Shown: positions 7,619 through 16,623, numbered from the stretch's first letter. The stretch: DNA of 64,000 bases from JASMTM01 sp964441735 (GCA_964441735.1 CAYTVB010000007.1:1-64000), one strand, 5' to 3'. The notes: generated by a model from the letters alone, not told the origin. Numbers and translations are program-made.

Positions 7619-9297
7619 GTTTTATGATCTTTGACGGCATATTACTACACAAGGTATTAATTGAGTTCAAAAAACAAAATGAAAATCTACTCAGACAAAT
7701 CTATCAGTCCGGAAAAGCTAATTTCTTTCTGAAATTTGGGCAAAAAAACTTGCAGATATCACTTAGACCGGATATTTCTTTTGTCGCGGTAAGAAGTAAA
7801 ATTTCTTCTGAAGACACTAAGATTACCCCTTTTGTTCGCTTTCTCAGAGAAAAATTAAAGGCATCAAGATTCACAGAAGTTAAACAGTTTGAACTTGACA
7901 GAATTTTCATCCTGGAATTCACTCAAAAAAATGCTTTTGGAGAAACTGAGACCTACAATTTAATCACAGAAATCATGGGTCCAAACTCTAACATGTTCAT
8001 TACAGATCACAATATGAAAATAATAAACCTTCTAAATCATAGGATTACCAAAAAAAGAACACAGATTCCTGGGGCAATTTACAGATTTCCGGAGTCTTCA
8101 GGCATCCACCCCGGTAATTTAACAAATGATGATTTTCTCAAAGTAATTTCTAACAGCCAAAAACCCGCAAAAGACCTTTCAAAAAAACTTCAGGGCATTT
8201 CTCCGAAACGCTTTCAGCGGTTTTTTGGATATCATGGAGAATCAGCTGATCTAAATGATGAGAATTATCTAAAGACATTCTGGAAAACTTTTCAAGCGAT
8301 GGTTAATGATATAGATAAACCTTATGCATACTTTATTTCCACAGACAATGAAAATTATCTTGAGATTTTTCCTTTACAAAGTGAACAGTCAGAAAAGATC
8401 AATGTTTCTGAAGGTATAATAAGGCTTGCTGAAACGAAGCGGAAAAGGAAAGAATTGAATGATACAAGAAATCGCTATAAATCAGCTATCCAAAAAGAAT
8501 GTAACAGGCTTGACAAACTATTGGATAAATTGAGAAAAGAATATGAATCAATAAAGGACTTTGAACAATATAAAAAAATGGGTGAGATCTTAACCTCCAA
8601 TTTGTACAGACTCACAAAAAAGACTGACCGGGTAGAAGTATATGATTGGTATGAGAACAAAAATAGTACAATAAGTCTTGATCCTACTAAAACACCCGCA
8701 GTAAATGCACAGATGTTTTTTAAATACTATGAAAAAGCACAGCGAAAATTCAAACATTTGAAAAAAAGAATGCGTCATATAAATAGACAAATTGAATATC
8801 TTGGTGATTTGCTCGATACCGTAAAATTATGTGAAAGTAAGGATGAATTAGACTCCATAAAAGAAGAACTTGAAAACATAGGTCTGCTAAAAAGAAAAAC
8901 CAAAACTAAAACAAAAAAAGAAACAAAATCAGGCCCGAAAGTTTACGAAAAACACAATTTCAAATATCTGGTGGGCAGAAATAATATTCAAAATGATCAA
9001 ATAACAAGGGATGCAGCAAAGGATGATATATGGTTTCACGCAAGAAACATCCCAGGTGCACATGTTATACTTAAAAGAGCAGGCAGAAAGCCAACTAAAG
9101 CAGCTTTGGAATATGGTGCCTATCTGGCAGCTTCCAATTCAAGGGGACGTTATGATAAAAAAGTGGAAGTGGATTATACTTTAGTAAAATACATAAGAAA
9201 ACCAAAAGGGTTACCGCCTGGGAAAGTATTATACGATCATTTCAAAACAATAGTAGTAGATTTTACAGATTTTGAAGTAAAGAAACAGGAGGAATAG
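7615..9297 (+). CDS. rqcH: Ribosome quality-control factor RqcH (NFACT/Rqc2 family)
   Basis: The 560-residue protein has the NFACT architecture: an N-terminal NFACT-N domain (MIFDGILLHKVL onward), a middle helical and coiled-coil region (about residues 265-420, with alternating Lys/Glu/Leu), and a C-terminal NFACT-R (DUF814) domain with GRNNIQNDQITRDAAKDDIWFHA. In other bacteria RqcH binds split 50S subunits carrying stalled peptidyl-tRNA and recruits tRNA-Ala to add C-terminal alanine tails that mark the peptide for degradation. The TTG at 7615 overlaps the ispE stop and has AAAGGTG before it; an ATG at 7624 is an alternative. Its partner RqcP is encoded at 55635-55859, so both arms of this pathway are in the window. 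Older annotation would call it a fibronectin-binding protein. Confidence 0.85.
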   Translation: MSFMIFDGILLHKVLIEFKKQNENLLRQIYQSGKANFFLKFGQKNLQISLRPDISFVAVRSKISSEDTKITPFVRFLREKLKASRFTEVKQFELDRIFILEFTQKNAFGETETYNLITEIMGPNSNMFITDHNMKIINLLNHRITKKRTQIPGAIYRFPESSGIHPGNLTNDDFLKVISNSQKPAKDLSKKLQGISPKRFQRFFGYHGESADLNDENYLKTFWKTFQAMVNDIDKPYAYFISTDNENYLEIFPLQSEQSEKINVSEGIIRLAETKRKRKELNDTRNRYKSAIQKECNRLDKLLDKLRKEYESIKDFEQYKKMGEILTSNLYRLTKKTDRVEVYDWYENKNSTISLDPTKTPAVNAQMFFKYYEKAQRKFKHLKKRMRHINRQIEYLGDLLDTVKLCESKDELDSIKEELENIGLLKRKTKTKTKKETKSGPKVYEKHNFKYLVGRNNIQNDQITRDAAKDDIWFHARNIPGAHVILKRAGRKPTKAALEYGAYLAASNSRGRYDKKVEVDYTLVKYIRKPKGLPPGKVLYDHFKTIVVDFTDFEVKKQEE

Positions 9298-9299
9298 GA

Positions 9300-10217
9300 T
9301 TGATAAGAATAGGAATAGTGCTTTTTTTTGCAGGGGCAATTTTTACATATCTGCCTCTCTTTTTTGGAGAGGGTTTTACCGTTCTCATATTTTCAATTAT
9401 CGGTATGCTCATAAGTCTTTATATCTGGTATGCCCTTGCCTGGAATAGAGATCAACATTTCAAAAGAATTAAAAAAAGAGGATTGCTAAAAGAAGAAAAT
9501 GCCTTGGATTATAAATTAAAGAGAAATAGCGTAAAATATGCTATTTTTTATTCCATATCTTATGTGACTATGAATGTTTCAGGACTATATTCTATGCAGG
9601 TAATCATTGAAAATATTGAGCCTCTTGAAGGTGACATTAATCCTGAAGAAATAATGAATTTACTAAGTGACTCATATTATCCGATAATCTCTTTGATATT
9701 TGTCGCAGCGAGTGTTATAAGTTTTGTGCTCTTTTATAAATTGATCGATCTTATATACAATGATGAAGCAAAAATGCAGGCTCTTGAAAGCAAAAAAGGT
9801 CAGATTCCATTATTGATAAAAAATCGTATTTCTATCTGGTTCGTTGTACTTTTTACTATGTTAACCTATGGTCTGTTTAGCTGGTATATTAGATACAGGA
9901 TTATGGCCGTTCAGGTTATACATGCAAAATTGGAAGAACAATTCAGTACTATGAAAAAAAGATCTATGGAAAAGGCCAAAGAGTTTGAAGAAGAAAAGAA
10001 GCGCAAAGAAAACCTGACCACAGAACTGGAGAACAAATACACCAAATTATTAAATGAAGAAGAGGATTCCAAAAAAAGAAAAGAGATTATTGCTTCTCTT
10101 TTCAGAGATTTGGGAGAAGTCCAATCTAACAAAGCCCATGAGATAGTTAAACAATTACTGGAAAAGAATGTTCTCAGTGAAAACGAATATCGCAAATTGA
10201 ACAGATTATTAGCTTAG
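9300..10217 (+). CDS. Membrane protein with five predicted TM segments and a coiled-coil C-terminal module
   Basis: The 305-residue protein has hydrophobic segments near residues 2-20, 26-46, 75-100, 130-155 and 178-200; the last (WFVVLFTMLTYGLFSWYI) resembles the DUF4234 type of membrane segment. After it comes a highly charged helix of about 60 residues, then a compact tail ending KAHEIVKQLLEKNVLSENEYRKLNRLL. That tail resembles the tail of the rhomboid protein encoded next. Start is TTG at 9300 after AGGAGGAATAGGA. The function is unknown. Gene order and the shared tail suggest that the two proteins act together or are regulated by the same partner. Confidence 0.72.
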   Translation: MIRIGIVLFFAGAIFTYLPLFFGEGFTVLIFSIIGMLISLYIWYALAWNRDQHFKRIKKRGLLKEENALDYKLKRNSVKYAIFYSISYVTMNVSGLYSMQVIIENIEPLEGDINPEEIMNLLSDSYYPIISLIFVAASVISFVLFYKLIDLIYNDEAKMQALESKKGQIPLLIKNRISIWFVVLFTMLTYGLFSWYIRYRIMAVQVIHAKLEEQFSTMKKRSMEKAKEFEEEKKRKENLTTELENKYTKLLNEEEDSKKRKEIIASLFRDLGEVQSNKAHEIVKQLLEKNVLSENEYRKLNRLLA

Positions 10218-10231
10218 AGAGTGGTGATTTT

Positions 10232-11071
10232 TTGAAAAGAGTGCAATCAATAACAATTGTTCTCCTAATTATAAACATATCAATTTATTTATTCATTGCT
10301 GTCGCTACCATTGGCAGGGGTGATCTTCAAACAATCATTTACTATTACGGAGGAATAAGTCAATGGGCATTAAGTCGGGGATTAGTTTATACGATAGTTT
10401 CAGCGCTTTTTTTGCATGGCAGTTTTTTGCACATTGCTTTTAATATGTTTGCCCTATACCAGCTCGGACTTTTAGTTGAGAGGGTCTACGGTCAGAAAAA
10501 ATTCCTTATTTTCTATTTCGGAACCGGTATAGCAGGGAACCTTTCCGCAGCCTTTTTTTCACCATCCGGTATTCCTACTATAGGTTCAAGCAGTGCGATT
10601 TTTGGATTAGTTGGTGTCCTCTTCATCCTTGGATTTAGAAAAGATACTCCGACTATACTGCAATCAGTAACAGGGTTTTCACTATTACCAATTATTATCA
10701 TTAATCTTATTTTTGGATTTACAGCACAAAATATAAGTAACTCAGCACATATTGGCGGTTTACTCAGTGGCATTGCGTTGGGTTGGTTTATCGGTCCAGG
10801 TTACTCGGATTTTAAAAAATTTCGTAAATCTACTAAAGTACGAGAAAAATCTCCTCAATCAGTAGCAAGAGAAATATTGATAAAATATGCTAACATTTTT
10901 AATTCTTTGAAAAATGAAGATGGTGAGGAACGAAATGTACGTGTTGCTCAATTAAGAAGTGAGTTAAGTAATTTGAACGATTATGACCTCGCCTACAAAG
11001 TACTTAAAGAGCTTTATAAAAGAGATATGATAACCACCAGTGAGTTTGATAAGGTTCGAAAACTAATTTAG
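10232..11071 (+). CDS. Rhomboid family intramembrane serine protease with C-terminal extension
   Basis: The 279-residue protein has six hydrophobic segments. It carries the rhomboid signature: HGSFLHIAFNMFAL in the second membrane region, the catalytic serine S120 in a GSSSAIFG motif (the usual GxSG with Ser in place of the last Gly) and the catalytic H173 in SAHIGGLLSG. It should cleave membrane proteins within or near the bilayer. The last 80 residues form a soluble extension, ending DYDLAYKVLKELYKRDMITTSEFDKVRKLI, similar in pattern to the end of the upstream membrane protein. The TTG start at 10232 follows GGTGATTT; GTG at 10241 is an alternative. Confidence 0.87.
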   Translation: MKRVQSITIVLLIINISIYLFIAVATIGRGDLQTIIYYYGGISQWALSRGLVYTIVSALFLHGSFLHIAFNMFALYQLGLLVERVYGQKKFLIFYFGTGIAGNLSAAFFSPSGIPTIGSSSAIFGLVGVLFILGFRKDTPTILQSVTGFSLLPIIIINLIFGFTAQNISNSAHIGGLLSGIALGWFIGPGYSDFKKFRKSTKVREKSPQSVAREILIKYANIFNSLKNEDGEERNVRVAQLRSELSNLNDYDLAYKVLKELYKRDMITTSEFDKVRKLI

Positions 11072-11084
11072 TGTGGTGAAAAAA

Positions 11085-12398
11085 ATGAAAAAATTCCTGA
11101 TAATGTGTATTTTTTTATTCATGGCATTTACATTACTTTTTGCCCAGGATAATTATGTGCCCGTTAAACCTTTTCCCGCAAATAATTCATTAATCATTCC
11201 TGTGGATAAACAGGTAAAACTTTCATGGAACTGTCCAAATCCCTACAAAAAAACAATAACGTACACCGTAAATATACTTATAAATGGCACCGAAGAAATA
11301 TCATATGATAATCTCAAATCCAAATCAGTAAATATTGAAGTGGAATCAGGAGATGAAATTGAATGGACTGTTACATCAAAGGTTTATGAAAAAATCTATC
11401 ACGGTCCTGTATGGAAATTTAGTGTTCCGGAAGATTTAAAACGTACATATGAAGCATCAAACATAACTTCCTTTGCAGATGTAGTTTTGTCAGATAACTC
11501 TTTTAAAATTGTTATAAATCAAATCGTTGAAGGTAAATACAACCCTAAAATTATTACTGTTGCAAGCAATGGAGATCTACTTAAAGAAAAAGATATCCTC
11601 TGGAATGACTTTTTTGCAAATCTTATTGTTAAAAATAAATTGATAGGACACACCTTTGATAAAAATGGATACAAACTTGCAGCCTACAATATATCCACTG
11701 ATTCAACCAGTTTAATCAATAACGAATTTTTTTCTTCTGTACAGGAGATCAAAGATATTAATTCAGGTTTTTTAGTTACTGGAATAAGTAATAAACAATC
11801 AAAAATACTTCTTTTAGATAATAGTATGCAGCTTATTGATACATATTTTTCAGATGTTATCGCATATTCTTCCGACTATTTAAACGATTACTTGCTTGTT
11901 GTAGGAAAGAAAAAGGTTGGAGATATTTATTTTCCTGCACTTTCCTTCAAAAAGAATGAAGAACAATGGCTTTGCTTAACCATAGAAATTGCAGGGGCTT
12001 TTACCCATTGCAAGATAACGAATGATGGTTTTTACGTTCTCGGTCAAATTTCTTCTTCATACGAACATAGACAGGATCTTATTGTCAGAAAGTATGATCT
12101 CTCGGGTAATCTGTTATGGAGTAATTTTATCGACAATTACGGTGACGATATACCCGGTGAACTAATCATAAAAGATAATATGCTAAAAGTGCTGGGAACA
12201 TACTATACAGAAAACAGTTATTCTTCATACATTGTCAACTATGCTTTTGACGGAGAGACTGCTGGAGTAAGTTTCTTTGAATCTGAGTCTAATGAATTCC
12301 CGGCAAAGCTTATACATACAGAAATAGGGAGTTTTATATTCGGAAATTCTGAAAACAACTATAAAAGAAAAATGTTCATGCGTTTTATTGGTAATTAA
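11085..12398 (+). CDS. Secreted protein with N-terminal Fn3-like domain and propeller-like repeats, function unknown
   Basis: The 437-residue product starts with a signal peptide (KKFLIMCIFLFMAFTLLFA, likely cut before QDNY). Residues about 20-110 look like a fibronectin type III or similar beta-sandwich (PVDKQVKLSWNCP, then IEWTV). The rest contains loosely repeated beta strands such as GNLLWSNFIDNYGDD, reminiscent of propeller repeats; no enzyme motif is seen. The open frame starts at a GTG at 11073, but the ATG at 11085 has GTGGTG at a suitable distance. It closes the plus-strand run and overlaps the convergent decarboxylase gene by 4 bases, with no terminator visible between them. Confidence 0.65.
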   Translation: MKKFLIMCIFLFMAFTLLFAQDNYVPVKPFPANNSLIIPVDKQVKLSWNCPNPYKKTITYTVNILINGTEEISYDNLKSKSVNIEVESGDEIEWTVTSKVYEKIYHGPVWKFSVPEDLKRTYEASNITSFADVVLSDNSFKIVINQIVEGKYNPKIITVASNGDLLKEKDILWNDFFANLIVKNKLIGHTFDKNGYKLAAYNISTDSTSLINNEFFSSVQEIKDINSGFLVTGISNKQSKILLLDNSMQLIDTYFSDVIAYSSDYLNDYLLVVGKKKVGDIYFPALSFKKNEEQWLCLTIEIAGAFTHCKITNDGFYVLGQISSSYEHRQDLIVRKYDLSGNLLWSNFIDNYGDDIPGELIIKDNMLKVLGTYYTENSYSSYIVNYAFDGETAGVSFFESESNEFPAKLIHTEIGSFIFGNSENNYKRKMFMRFIGN

Positions 12399-13558
12399 TG
12401 ATCTCCAGATTCGTAATAATTATCCTCTATTAATGCATAATCTCCTACAAATACAATTCCGGGACCTTCCATTCCATTGAAGTAAGTGTTGTATTCTGTA
12501 GTGTATGCGGCTGCATTTAAAAAATAAATGCTATCTCCATAACCTATTGTTTTTGGAAGTAATATGTCTTCGTAAATTGTATCCACCGAATCACACGTAG
12601 GGCCTCCAAGTTTAAAGCTCTTAACAGTATCATTTTCCTTTCCTTCAACTCTTACTTCATATCTAAAATTTTCCAGCGTTTCCGCAAGTCCGTGGAACAC
12701 ACCAGCATCAATATAAACCCATTCTTCTTCACCTTTTATACTTCTTAAGATCACTTTAGTTGCCAATATCCCGGCGTTTCCTACCATGGATCGACCTGGT
12801 TCAACGAAAACTCTTAAGTCTTTTACTGATGAAAGATATTTAGCTATTGAACTATTAATTACTGTCGAAAATTCATCAATTGTCGGGATTGGTTTTATAT
12901 GTTCTACCGGCATTCCACCGCCGATATTTAACATTCTTATGTTGATACCTTCTTCTCTCAATTCATTTATCACAGCCGAAGCATCCTTTATTGCTATTTC
13001 CCAGTTCAATGGATTGTAGTTTTGTGAACCAACATGGAAGCTTACCCCAAAAGCATCAAGTCCTAATTGATCAGCATATCTTAATATCGATAATATATGC
13101 TTAATATCGGTGCCAAACTTTTTCGTTAGTGGCCAATCACTATCCTGCCCTCCTGTCGAAATTCTTCCATAAACCATTGAACCGGGGGCATGGGCAGCGA
13201 TTTTTTCAACCTCCATTTCAGAATCTACCGCAAAATACTTTATGCCATTTAGATATGCATATTGAATATCTTCAATCTTTTTTATTGTATTACCAAAGCT
13301 CATTCGTTCGGGGGAAACGCCATAGGAAAGAAGTTTATCTATTTCGCCTTTTGAGGCAACATCAAAATTACTGCCGAGATTATTCAGGATATTAATAATT
13401 CGTTGATTGGAATTAGCCTTTACAGCATAAAAAATTTCTGAATTCTTGATGTTATTTTTGATACCAAAGTAATTTTCTCTTACATAGCTTAGATCCATAA
13501 TTAAAACCGGGCATTTTGCTTCCAGTGAAATCTTCCTTACCACCGGAGTTATTATCAC
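12395..13558 (-). CDS. PLP-dependent ornithine/lysine-type decarboxylase (fold type III)
   Basis: The 387-residue protein belongs to the group IV decarboxylases, which include eukaryotic-type ornithine decarboxylase and diaminopimelate decarboxylase. The PLP lysine is K47 in FYAVKANSN; the GVSFHVGSQ and NIGGGMPV motifs bind PLP, and FVEPGRSMVG is the phosphate and substrate loop. Near residue 322, GPTCDSVDTI contains the catalytic cysteine of ornithine-type decarboxylases. This pattern fits ornithine or lysine as substrate, making putrescine or cadaverine for polyamines, rather than meso-diaminopimelate. Start is GTG at 13558 with GGGAGG eight bases upstream. It appears to be transcribed alone from the promoter at 13591-13620. 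Confidence 0.85.
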   Translation of the reverse strand: MIITPVVRKISLEAKCPVLIMDLSYVRENYFGIKNNIKNSEIFYAVKANSNQRIINILNNLGSNFDVASKGEIDKLLSYGVSPERMSFGNTIKKIEDIQYAYLNGIKYFAVDSEMEVEKIAAHAPGSMVYGRISTGGQDSDWPLTKKFGTDIKHILSILRYADQLGLDAFGVSFHVGSQNYNPLNWEIAIKDASAVINELREEGINIRMLNIGGGMPVEHIKPIPTIDEFSTVINSSIAKYLSSVKDLRVFVEPGRSMVGNAGILATKVILRSIKGEEEWVYIDAGVFHGLAETLENFRYEVRVEGKENDTVKSFKLGGPTCDSVDTIYEDILLPKTIGYGDSIYFLNAAAYTTEYNTYFNGMEGPGIVFVGDYALIEDNYYESGDH

Positions 13559-13590
13559 TTATCATTCCTCCCAATAATAATATTCAAAAA

Positions 13591-13620
13591 ATTTTATCAT
13601 CAAAAACATTAAGTCTGCAA
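13591..13620 (-). promoter_or_regulatory. Candidate promoter of the decarboxylase gene
   Basis: On the minus strand a TTGCAG (13615-13620) is followed after 18 bases by TAAAAT (13591-13596). The spacing is close to the sigma-70 optimum and the site lies about 35 bases before the GTG start. The surrounding 13559-13686 gap otherwise holds only AT-rich sequence with a T-run at about 13631. Confidence 0.5.
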
Positions 13621-13686
13621 TAAGTTAAGCTTTTTTTTGGATTCCAATAATATTACCGGATCATGAAGAAAGCGAAAATGGCTGTA

Positions 13687-14634
13687 TCACTTTAATATAA
13701 GCTCACATATTGTCTCAAGAAATTCTTCATCTGCGGAAGTAAAAACATCAACATGATGACTGTCGATATCAAGCTCACCTATAACTTTATTTTTTTTCAT
13801 TAGTGGTATCACTATCTCTGATTTTGTCTTCGAACTACAGCTTAGATAATTTGTTTCTTTTGAAACATCTCCTACAATGAAATTTTCTTTTCTCTCTGCT
13901 GCCTGACCACATATACCACTACCGAAATCAATTAACATATGTTCTGTTGGTTCACCCACATAGGGCCCAAGTTTTAATTTATTATCATTGTTCACTATAT
14001 AGAAACCTGTCCAGTTGTAATAATCAACATAATGATCAAGAAAATCTACCGTTAATCTCAGTCTTTCGTCAAATACTTTACCTTCTAGCCTTTCTTCTAA
14101 TATCCTAAATAATTTATCAAATCGTTTTGATCTCTTTTCATTGTCCATTCCATGAGTAACGCAAATACTTGAATACTCCCTGAATTCAAAGGCACTTTTT
14201 CTGACGAAATCATCAATATCTTCAAGTTTTTCCTCATTGTAATAAGCAACAAGATCTATGAAAACAACGAAACCTTTGCTTGTTGGAATAAATAGCTGTT
14301 TTGTTAGCCCCAATCCACCCAAAACCTGGATTACAAAATCTTCTTTGTTCAGTTCCAGATCTTCGACCTTCTTTTTCAATTGATCAACCGCTTCATGCTT
14401 TTTTTCTATTCCTATTTGATTCCATTTTTGATATATCCTATCCAGATATCTTCTTTCTGTTGATAACAAAATTTTCTTTTCTATATCCGAATTCAAACAA
14501 TTTTTCATTCTGTATTCCTCGAATACTCTTGGATGGTCTCCTGTATATTTAACCCAGAACTCGTGCCATTTTTCCTTTGGCCAGCTAAGAATTCTAAAAT
14601 ATTCTCCAGTGAAATCTCTAATAATACTCCGCAT
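13687..14634 (-). CDS. GAF-domain protein, free methionine-(R)-sulfoxide reductase-like, with a novel N-terminal half
   Basis: The 315-residue protein ends in a GAF domain (about residues 190-315) of the free-methionine-R-sulfoxide reductase type. It contains DHYVDYYNWTGFYIV, GSGICGQAAE, a cysteine in LSCSSKT and SEIVIPL, matching the positions of the conserved cysteines of that enzyme family. The first 185 residues are not part of standard fRMsr proteins, which are about 160 residues long, and I do not recognise them; they are charged and mainly helical. Start is ATG at 14634 after GGAGGTG. The likely job of the GAF half is reduction of free methionine sulfoxide using thioredoxin, but a sensory GAF role cannot be excluded. 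Confidence 0.68.
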   Translation of the reverse strand: MRSIIRDFTGEYFRILSWPKEKWHEFWVKYTGDHPRVFEEYRMKNCLNSDIEKKILLSTERRYLDRIYQKWNQIGIEKKHEAVDQLKKKVEDLELNKEDFVIQVLGGLGLTKQLFIPTSKGFVVFIDLVAYYNEEKLEDIDDFVRKSAFEFREYSSICVTHGMDNEKRSKRFDKLFRILEERLEGKVFDERLRLTVDFLDHYVDYYNWTGFYIVNNDNKLKLGPYVGEPTEHMLIDFGSGICGQAAERKENFIVGDVSKETNYLSCSSKTKSEIVIPLMKKNKVIGELDIDSHHVDVFTSADEEFLETICELILK

Positions 14635-14687
14635 TGTTGCACCTCCATCGGAATTCTTTCACTTTACTTATCTCAAGTTGAATTTTT

Positions 14688-14709
14688 AGAATTTGCCAAA
14701 ACAAATTCT
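14688..14709. repeat. Perfect 8-bp inverted repeat in an intergenic gap
   Basis: AGAATTTG and CAAATTCT face each other across six bases (CCAAAA) between the LCP gene and the GAF gene. No T-run follows on either strand, so it is not a typical terminator. It could be an operator for the GAF gene, which starts 54 bases downstream on the minus strand. Confidence 0.4.
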
Positions 14710-14737
14710 ACCAGGTTTATAAACTCAACAGAATATA

Positions 14738-15916
14738 CTATGATTGTGAAACACCAAGCAGTATAACAGCATCCAGGTAATCCGGGTAAATTCTTTCCCT
14801 TGAGATCCACTCTATTAAACGATAATATAAGCCTAAGCCTTGAAAAGAATAGGTTTCAAGAAAGTCAGCATTGTGATAAGGTTGTGCTAATTCAAATATC
14901 TTAACAAGCTCAATGTCTTTGTTATTAACAAATACGTAGGTCTTTCTTTTTTCGAATATTTCAAGGTCAGGAACTTTATCGCAGGTCAGTACATCGTAAC
15001 CTGTTCTTTTTTTCCATTGTCCTTTCACAATCTGAGAGAAATTTCCATAGCGGGAGAAATTGGGAATATTATTTATAATTAAAATTCTGGGTGATTCTTT
15101 TTTATCAACAGAAGGAGCTTCATTCACAGGAACGACATTGCCGCTTTCATCAATTCTATAGGGAAGGGTATTAATTACTAAACCATTATTACCTGTTACA
15201 AATGAATACATTAAACTCATTAATGGGAAAAAATCAAATTCGTTTTCAGTTTCGTCCATAATAAACTTGACTGTGCTGTATAATTTCTTGATATTAAGAC
15301 TCATAATCTTTTCAACCAGTTTTTTCATAACATCTTTCTGTCTTTCTATTCTTCCAAGATCACCGTCATCATCAGTTCTAAATCTCAAATAATTGAGTAA
15401 TTCTTCTCCTTTTAACTCATGATATCCTTTTTCAAAATGTATATGAAGATCTTGTTGAAAATCATCATGGTGCATTGCTTTTTCTACCCAAACATTTACT
15501 GGCCCTGTAAACTCAGTTATTCTTATTACGGTTTCAAAATCAAGCACCATATAACCTGCAATTCTGTTAACATTGATAAGTTCTCTGACTTTGTCAATGA
15601 ATGTTTCAATACCATATCCAAGGTAAACTGAGTTTATTTTGTGCTCCTTATCTTTTATTTTTACTATGGTATCGCGTGGGATACTAATTATTTTAAAATC
15701 ATTGTTTTCATCTTTTATCATTGTAATTATGAAGTCTGTTCGTCCACCTGAAGATAGCTTTCCACCTGAGTCTTTGCCAACTATTATAAACGCAGTACTT
15801 TCATCAAAATTCTGATCCTCGAAATAATCGCCCAGGGAATTAATAGTGAGAAAAAGATAAGAACATAGCACAAATAATGCAACAATGATAATTAAGTAAC
15901 TTAATAATCTTACCAT
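14738..15916 (-). CDS. LytR-CpsA-Psr (LCP) family cell-envelope glycopolymer transferase
   Basis: The 392-residue protein has one N-terminal membrane anchor (residues about 4-25) and an extracytoplasmic LCP domain. All catalytic landmarks are visible: GGRTDFIITMI, ISIPRDTIV, HKINSVYLGYG, the GYHELKGEELLNYLRFR stretch, then DGDLGRIERQ. Such enzymes transfer polymers from undecaprenyl-phosphate carriers to peptidoglycan or proteins. After it, residues about 285-370 resemble the LytR C-terminal domain (PRILIINNIPNFSRYG). The start overlaps the stop of the upstream, degenerate LCP-like gene by 7 bases, indicating co-translation. It lies downstream of yqeK, a neighbourhood also seen in Firmicutes. 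Confidence 0.88.
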   Translation of the reverse strand: MVRLLSYLIIIVALFVLCSYLFLTINSLGDYFEDQNFDESTAFIIVGKDSGGKLSSGGRTDFIITMIKDENNDFKIISIPRDTIVKIKDKEHKINSVYLGYGIETFIDKVRELINVNRIAGYMVLDFETVIRITEFTGPVNVWVEKAMHHDDFQQDLHIHFEKGYHELKGEELLNYLRFRTDDDGDLGRIERQKDVMKKLVEKIMSLNIKKLYSTVKFIMDETENEFDFFPLMSLMYSFVTGNNGLVINTLPYRIDESGNVVPVNEAPSVDKKESPRILIINNIPNFSRYGNFSQIVKGQWKKRTGYDVLTCDKVPDLEIFEKRKTYVFVNNKDIELVKIFELAQPYHNADFLETYSFQGLGLYYRLIEWISRERIYPDYLDAVILLGVSQS

Positions 15917-16623
15917 TCTTCAAGTTGCTTCCTCAAATCATTTAAAGATTCAGGATCAATATATATCTTTTCTACCGGCTCGTTACTGTTTGAAACATAA
16001 ATGCTTATTGGTTTTTCCGTCATACCTTTTAGTTTATACGGAACTCTTTTCAAGTTGGCCAGTCTATCCAGCAATGTAGCCATTGCCACTGCGCTAATTT
16101 TTGCAATGGTATCATTATCCTTGATAATATTCTCAAAATCACCAATCTTCCAGTAGTCAAAAATCTTTAAGCCTCTATCAGAAAGCAAATCTAATAATCC
16201 ATCCATATCCTCTACTTCGTTTCCTAAAGAATTGGATAAGGAACTTATCGTCTTTTCGCTTAAAGTGAAGTGATATTCATACTCAGCATTTATACCGAGC
16301 CATTCATCAATCGTTTGAAGAGTCCTTCCAACATCATTCCCATCCAGTGTATTTTTTCCATGAAGTGATGCGTACAGGGGAATCTCTACAGCCATAACGT
16401 TATCTTCCTTAGTTCTAATAAGGTAAAACTTTGCATTATTTTCTTCCTGTTCATACAGTACCAGATAGTCTACGCTTTCTGCATTAAATATTTCACTGTT
16501 TCTAACTCTGGAAATCATATAGTAAGTATAAAAAACAGCAATTACTACTAAAAGTATTATTAGCAATATCAGGGCGGGCTTTTTTTTACTTCTTTTTTTT
16601 CTTTTCACCTTTATGGCAGGCAC
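15910..16623 (-). CDS. Membrane-anchored LCP-like protein lacking catalytic residues
   Basis: The 237-residue protein has a very basic start (KVKRKKRSKKK), one membrane anchor (ALILLIILLVVIAVFYTYYM) and an outside domain. The order of its secondary elements follows that of the LCP protein encoded just downstream: FYLIRTKEDNVMAVEIPLYAS matches the strand pair before the IPRDT motif, EYHFTLSEKTISSLSNSLG the vdF-helix, and the final helix the RFR-RQ region. The catalytic Asp and Arg residues are absent. I therefore call it a degenerate LCP paralogue, by inference. The start is the GTG at 16623, eight bases after AGGAGG; a GTG at 16632 overlaps that site. The 5' end overlaps yqeK by 38 bases. Confidence 0.6.
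   Translation of the reverse strand: MPAIKVKRKKRSKKKPALILLIILLVVIAVFYTYYMISRVRNSEIFNAESVDYLVLYEQEENNAKFYLIRTKEDNVMAVEIPLYASLHGKNTLDGNDVGRTLQTIDEWLGINAEYEYHFTLSEKTISSLSNSLGNEVEDMDGLLDLLSDRGLKIFDYWKIGDFENIIKDNDTIAKISAVAMATLLDRLANLKRVPYKLKGMTEKPISIYVSNSNEPVEKIYIDPESLNDLRKQLEEW

Noticed and set aside
14688..14709. Terminator of the LCP gene
   Set aside because: The hairpin has A-T weak arms and no T-run on the minus strand, so it is listed as a repeat or possible operator instead.
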